Shown here piece by piece: positions 31,217 through 33,973 of a DNA stretch of 33,973 nt. Under the pieces are notes generated by a model that saw only the letters and a list, made by a program, of their open reading frames with translations, did no database searches and had not been told where the DNA came from. The translations under genes were made by a program, and so were the position numbers. Each line of letters starts with the position of its first letter. Position 1 is the stretch's first letter. The stretch is from assembly GCA_938049385.1 (NCBI GenBank), contig CALIBQ010000038.1, forward strand, positions 1 through 33,973, given 5' to 3'. Origin of the DNA: an uncultured Anaerolineae bacterium. Its GTDB lineage: Bacteria > Chloroflexota > Anaerolineae > JACIWP01.

Positions 31217-32699
31217 ACGGGGGCCGGCTTTCGTCGGTCGCATCTCGCTCGGCCGGCTCCGCCGGTGCCGGCACATCACTGCGCGGCAGGACAAAGGTAA
31301 ATTTCGACCCTTTGCCCGGCGCTGAGCTGACCCAAATGCGCCCGCCCAGACCCTCCACAATCTGTTTGACGATGGACAGGCCCAGGCCGGTGCCGTGCGG
31401 CGCCATCTGCTTGGCCTCTTCCGTGCGGTAGAACTCCTGGAAGATCTTCTCCTGGTCCTCCGGGGCAATGCCGATACCGCTGTCCCGCACCGAACCGATG
31501 ATAGAGGTAGGGCGGTGGGAGAGGGTAACTTCAATGTAGCCGCCGGCCGGCGTGTACTTGATGGCGTTGCTGATGAGGTTCATCCAGATATGCTGGATCT
31601 GCTCCCGGTCCGCAAAGATGGGCGGTAGGTCTGGCTCGACCTCCACATGCAGACGGAGGCGTTTCTCCTCGGCTGCCGGCCGCATCAGCTCCACCACCTT
31701 CTCCAACACCTCAGCGGCGTTCACCTGCTCCCGCTTCTCGACATGCTCTTGGATGCGGCTCAGGATGAGCAGGTCGTTGATGCGGTCGAGGAGTTCCAGC
31801 GCCCGCTGTTCGACGCGGGTGATGATTTCCTCCTGTCGTTCTGCCGGCACATAGCCGCTGAGGATGAGGCGGGCATAGCTTTGGATGGCCGCCACCGGCG
31901 CCCGCAGTTCGTGGGCCGCCACCCGCACGAAGCGCTTGCGCGCCTCGTCAATCTCCTGGAGCCGGCGGTTCAGCTCCCCCAGCTCATCGGCGCGATGCTC
32001 CAGCTCCACGTTGAGCCGCACCAGCTCCAGGTCCCGCGCCCGCAAGCGCATCGAGATGCTGGTGGCCATCCATGCGGAAAAGAACAGGGTCGCTAGGAAT
32101 GCACTGCCTGTGCTCAGCAGTACCGTCCATTGGGCATAATGCCCGGGGCATGCCATGCCGTTCAGATGGGTATGGGGGATAATGCCGAAAAATTCCAGCA
32201 GAACCATCGTGCCGTAGAAGACAGCCGCTACGCCCACGTAGGCGTAGGCGCTGAGCGGTGATAGGAGGATGCTGGCGATGATAATGTGGAGCACGTAGAA
32301 GGCCCAGAAGGGGGTATCAATGCCGCCGGCGAAATGGAGCAGTACGGTCAGACAAAGCAGGTCCAGCACCACCTGAAAATGGATGAGGCGGCGGGCGTAG
32401 CGGGCGCGCCGCGCATCATCCGGAATGCCGGCCAGCCGGCGGGCGATGAAATGAAGGCCCAGGTTGTAGGCGGCGATGAAGCCTGTGGTGGCCACCAGCG
32501 CGCCCAGGGGCAACGTGCCGGGCACGACCTGGTCCGCCACCGCGATGGCGATCAGTGTGCCGACCACAGCCAGCCAGCGCAGGCGGATCAACCACGCCAG
32601 GCGCTCCGCCACCTCCACCTCGATAGGCGAGCGAAGGGAAGCGGTCGTTTTCGAGGGCACGCGGGAAACCGTATCTTGTGGACCTTCGTCCGGCGTCAT
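31203..32699 (-). CDS. Six-helix membrane histidine kinase, RegB-like sensor
   Basis: A 498-residue kinase. Six hydrophobic helices (about 39-60, 63-86, 106-124, 130-148, 152-172, 189-212) form the sensor. The opening AWLIRLRWLAVVG and the GGIDTPFWAFY stretch recall the membrane domain of the redox kinases RegB/PrrB, so redox or quinone sensing is a fair guess (inference). A coiled linker (about 218-255) leads to H263 in HELRAP, then N378, DSGIG at 406-410 and GTGLGL at 436-441. The Thr at H+4 is Ala, which may weaken phosphatase activity. The kinase core is paralogous to the two hybrids at the left end; all share GY[IV]P before the second helix. ATG 32699 follows GAGGTGA. It is the last gene of the operon. 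Confidence 0.92.
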   Translation of the reverse strand: MTPDEGPQDTVSRVPSKTTASLRSPIEVEVAERLAWLIRLRWLAVVGTLIAIAVADQVVPGTLPLGALVATTGFIAAYNLGLHFIARRLAGIPDDARRARYARRLIHFQVVLDLLCLTVLLHFAGGIDTPFWAFYVLHIIIASILLSPLSAYAYVGVAAVFYGTMVLLEFFGIIPHTHLNGMACPGHYAQWTVLLSTGSAFLATLFFSAWMATSISMRLRARDLELVRLNVELEHRADELGELNRRLQEIDEARKRFVRVAAHELRAPVAAIQSYARLILSGYVPAERQEEIITRVEQRALELLDRINDLLILSRIQEHVEKREQVNAAEVLEKVVELMRPAAEEKRLRLHVEVEPDLPPIFADREQIQHIWMNLISNAIKYTPAGGYIEVTLSHRPTSIIGSVRDSGIGIAPEDQEKIFQEFYRTEEAKQMAPHGTGLGLSIVKQIVEGLGGRIWVSSAPGKGSKFTFVLPRSDVPAPAEPAERDATDESRPPWPGG

Positions 32700-32737
32700 T
32701 ACGTCTCACCTCTGGCTAGGCCGGCGGCAAGTGGGCA

Positions 32738-33211
32738 TTAGGGCAGTTCAAAGGTTTCGGAAATGGCTTCCAGCGCGGCCTGGGTGTCCTGGCGGTTGAT
32801 GACGCAGGAGACGGTAGATATGGATGTGCTGATGGCGAAGATGTTGATGCCGCGGCCGGCCAGGGCGGAGAACATGGCGCCGGCAATGCCGGGCCGCTCC
32901 CGGAAGTCGGGGCCGAAGATCGAAATCAGGCTGACCTCCCGGATCAGGTCCACATGGCGTGCTTGGAGCATCTGCGCGGCGCCCTGCACCAGCTCGAAGG
33001 CGAGGTCCGCCCGGTCGCGATCCACACACACCACGATGTGGTCCTGGCTGGCCAGGTCAATGCACTGCACGATGAACTGCGCGCTGATGCTGTTCTGGCC
33101 CAGCGCGGTCAGCACTGCCGCCGCCACACCGGGACGGTCTGCGATGCCGGAAACGCGCACTGCCGCCAGTTGGGTGTTTTGGATAATCCCTCCGATTTTC
33201 GTCTTGGCCAT
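32738..33211 (-). CDS. Stand-alone tandem ACT-domain protein, aspartokinase-regulatory-like
   Basis: A 157-residue protein made of two ACT domains and nothing else. The first has VSGIADRPGVAAAVLTALGQ near 20-39 and the second ISIFGPDFRERPGIAGAMFSAL (about 96-117), followed by INIFAISTSISTVSCVINRQ. These patterns match the C-terminal amino-acid-binding region of aspartate kinases, but no kinase domain is present. ACT pairs bind amino acids such as lysine or threonine at the interface. Its place between a response regulator and a sensor kinase, with about 38-base gaps on both sides, suggests a regulatory role in the same pathway (inference). ATG 33211 follows GAGAGGTGA. Confidence 0.88.
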   Translation of the reverse strand: MAKTKIGGIIQNTQLAAVRVSGIADRPGVAAAVLTALGQNSISAQFIVQCIDLASQDHIVVCVDRDRADLAFELVQGAAQMLQARHVDLIREVSLISIFGPDFRERPGIAGAMFSALAGRGINIFAISTSISTVSCVINRQDTQAALEAISETFELP

Positions 33212-33249
33212 ATTTCACCTCTCGTTAGGGATGCGGAACCGCGGCCGGC

Positions 33250-33627
33250 CTATTCCTTACACAGCGCGCGCACCTTCTGCGCCAGCTCTTCCAGCCGGAC
33301 GGGCTTCACCAGCCAGCCCTGAATTTGCTGGAGCGCGCTGGCCGGGAGCATCTCGGCCACCTGGGATGGGCGGAGCGAGGAGATGACGAGGATGGGCGTG
33401 TCCCGAAAGTCTGGAAGCCGGCGAATCTGCGTCACCATGTCCATGCCATCCAGGGTGTAGGTCATCATCACATCCAGCAGTATCACGGCAGGATGTTCCT
33501 GCTGGAGGATGGACATAGCCTGTGCCCGATTGCTGGCGGTCAGGACCTCGATGCCGTGATGGATCAGCACCAGGCGGGTGATCTCCAGAAAATCGGGGTC
33601 ATCATCGACAAGCAGAACCTGCGTCAT
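33250..33627 (-). CDS. Single-domain response regulator
   Basis: A 125-residue CheY-like receiver with no output domain. Acidic cluster D8-D9-D10, phospho-acceptor D52 in LLDVMM, and K108 in VKP. After D52 the usual M-P-x-x-D-G turn reads M-M-T-Y-T-L-D-G, with no proline and one extra residue; the adjacent regulator has a similar change. I chose ATG 33627 (M-T-Q-V-L-L-V-D-D-D) behind GGGGAG; the frame extends ten residues upstream. It lies 38 bases before the ACT gene and 40 after the neighbouring regulator, so it is in the same operon. It may relay phosphate or act by protein contact. Confidence 0.92.
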   Translation of the reverse strand: MTQVLLVDDDPDFLEITRLVLIHHGIEVLTASNRAQAMSILQQEHPAVILLDVMMTYTLDGMDMVTQIRRLPDFRDTPILVISSLRPSQVAEMLPASALQQIQGWLVKPVRLEELAQKVRALCKE

Positions 33628-33667
33628 TGCTCCCCGCTCCCCAGCTCTGCGCGCCATGCGGCCAATG

Positions 33668-33973
33668 TTACTTTCGATGTGTACAATATTTCCCGACAGT
33701 TGTCAACAGTTTGTCCGGCTGGACCGGTTTGGTCAGCCAGGCCTCGACGGGCACGTATTCGTCGGTGGGGAAGAGGCCGGCCTTGTCGGTGTCCATGATG
33801 GACGTCACCATGATAACCTTACAGCCTTTCAGATCGGGGTTCTCGTGAATCTCGTGGCTGATGTGCAGTCCCTCCAGCACCGTGTCCATCATGATATCCA
33901 GCAGGACGATGTTCGGCGGGGACTGGCGCAGTTTCTCGAGCGCCTGCGGGCCGCTCTGGGCCAGGTCTACCTG
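33668..33973 (-). CDS. Response regulator receiver domain, partial (start beyond the right edge)
   Basis: The frame is open from the window edge to TAA at 33668, giving 101 residues that lack the N-terminal strand and its acidic pair. The phospho-acceptor is the D in IVLLDIMM. It is followed by the unusual M-M-D-T-V-L-E-G turn, then a strand with VIMVTS and the conserved lysine in WLTKPV. The protein ends shortly after the receiver, so no DNA-binding output follows. It is the most upstream gene seen in the right-hand signalling operon. Its closest relative here is the fragment at 2-181. Confidence 0.9.
   Translation of the reverse strand, partial: QVDLAQSGPQALEKLRQSPPNIVLLDIMMDTVLEGLHISHEIHENPDLKGCKVIMVTSIMDTDKAGLFPTDEYVPVEAWLTKPVQPDKLLTTVGKYCTHRK

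Noticed and set aside
30986-31534. 182-codon minus-strand frame at the end of the last kinase
   Set aside because: It overlaps the kinase ATPase domain in another frame and crosses a promoter and a repeat.

Overview
The window looks like a piece of a chromosome from a GC-rich bacterium, most likely a Chloroflexota (Anaerolineae-like) member. That placement is inference. It rests on the overall gene style: LVIVD-repeat secreted protein, a TPR protein with Pro/Glu-rich linkers, two adjacent RpoD-type sigma factors, archaeal-type ProS, MenG rather than obvious ubiquinone genes, dispersed GC palindromes and very frequent GCCGGC. No 16S gene or other decisive marker is present. There is no CRISPR array, transposase, integrase or phage gene. 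Intergenic regions carry many near-consensus sigma70 promoters (TTGACA, 16-18 bases, TATAAT-like) and intrinsic terminators.

Layout, left to right. Bases 2-181 are the tail of a response regulator (+), closed by a hairpin. Bases 284-4629 (minus) form a three-gene signalling operon: receiver-kinase hybrid, membrane Cache/HAMP kinase, second receiver-kinase hybrid. Divergent from it are ftsK and a menG/ubiE methyltransferase (4918-7947, +). A secreted 14-repeat LVIVD protein follows on minus (8049-9971). Bases 10411-12356 (+) are an isoleucine biosynthesis unit: promoter, a 36-residue leader peptide with ten isoleucines, mutually exclusive hairpins ending in an intrinsic terminator, a second hairpin-plus-T-tract, then citramalate synthase cimA. 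A minus-strand lipoprotein and a divergent plus-strand mannose-1-phosphate guanylyltransferase follow.

Bases 15052-17356 (minus) hold two tandem sigma70 genes behind a perfect-consensus promoter. Then come an operon of a TPR scaffold-like protein and ndk, and two divergent tRNA genes, Leu(GAG) and Arg(CCT), whose promoters share one -35 region. radC, a ferredoxin/ASKHA corrinoid-activase-like protein and an MsrP-like Tat molybdoenzyme follow, separated by REP-like palindromes. A run of closely spaced minus-strand genes (metallophosphoesterase, proS, TIM-barrel isomerase-like protein, EamA transporter, membrane protein, diacylglycerol-kinase-like protein) leads to a final signalling operon (31203-33973): response regulator, response regulator, tandem-ACT protein, RegB-like six-helix histidine kinase.

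The main themes are two-component signalling at both ends of the window, with kinase cores that are clear paralogues, and one very clear regulatory system, ribosome-mediated attenuation of cimA by isoleucine supply. The attenuator is the strongest candidate for an undescribed element here.
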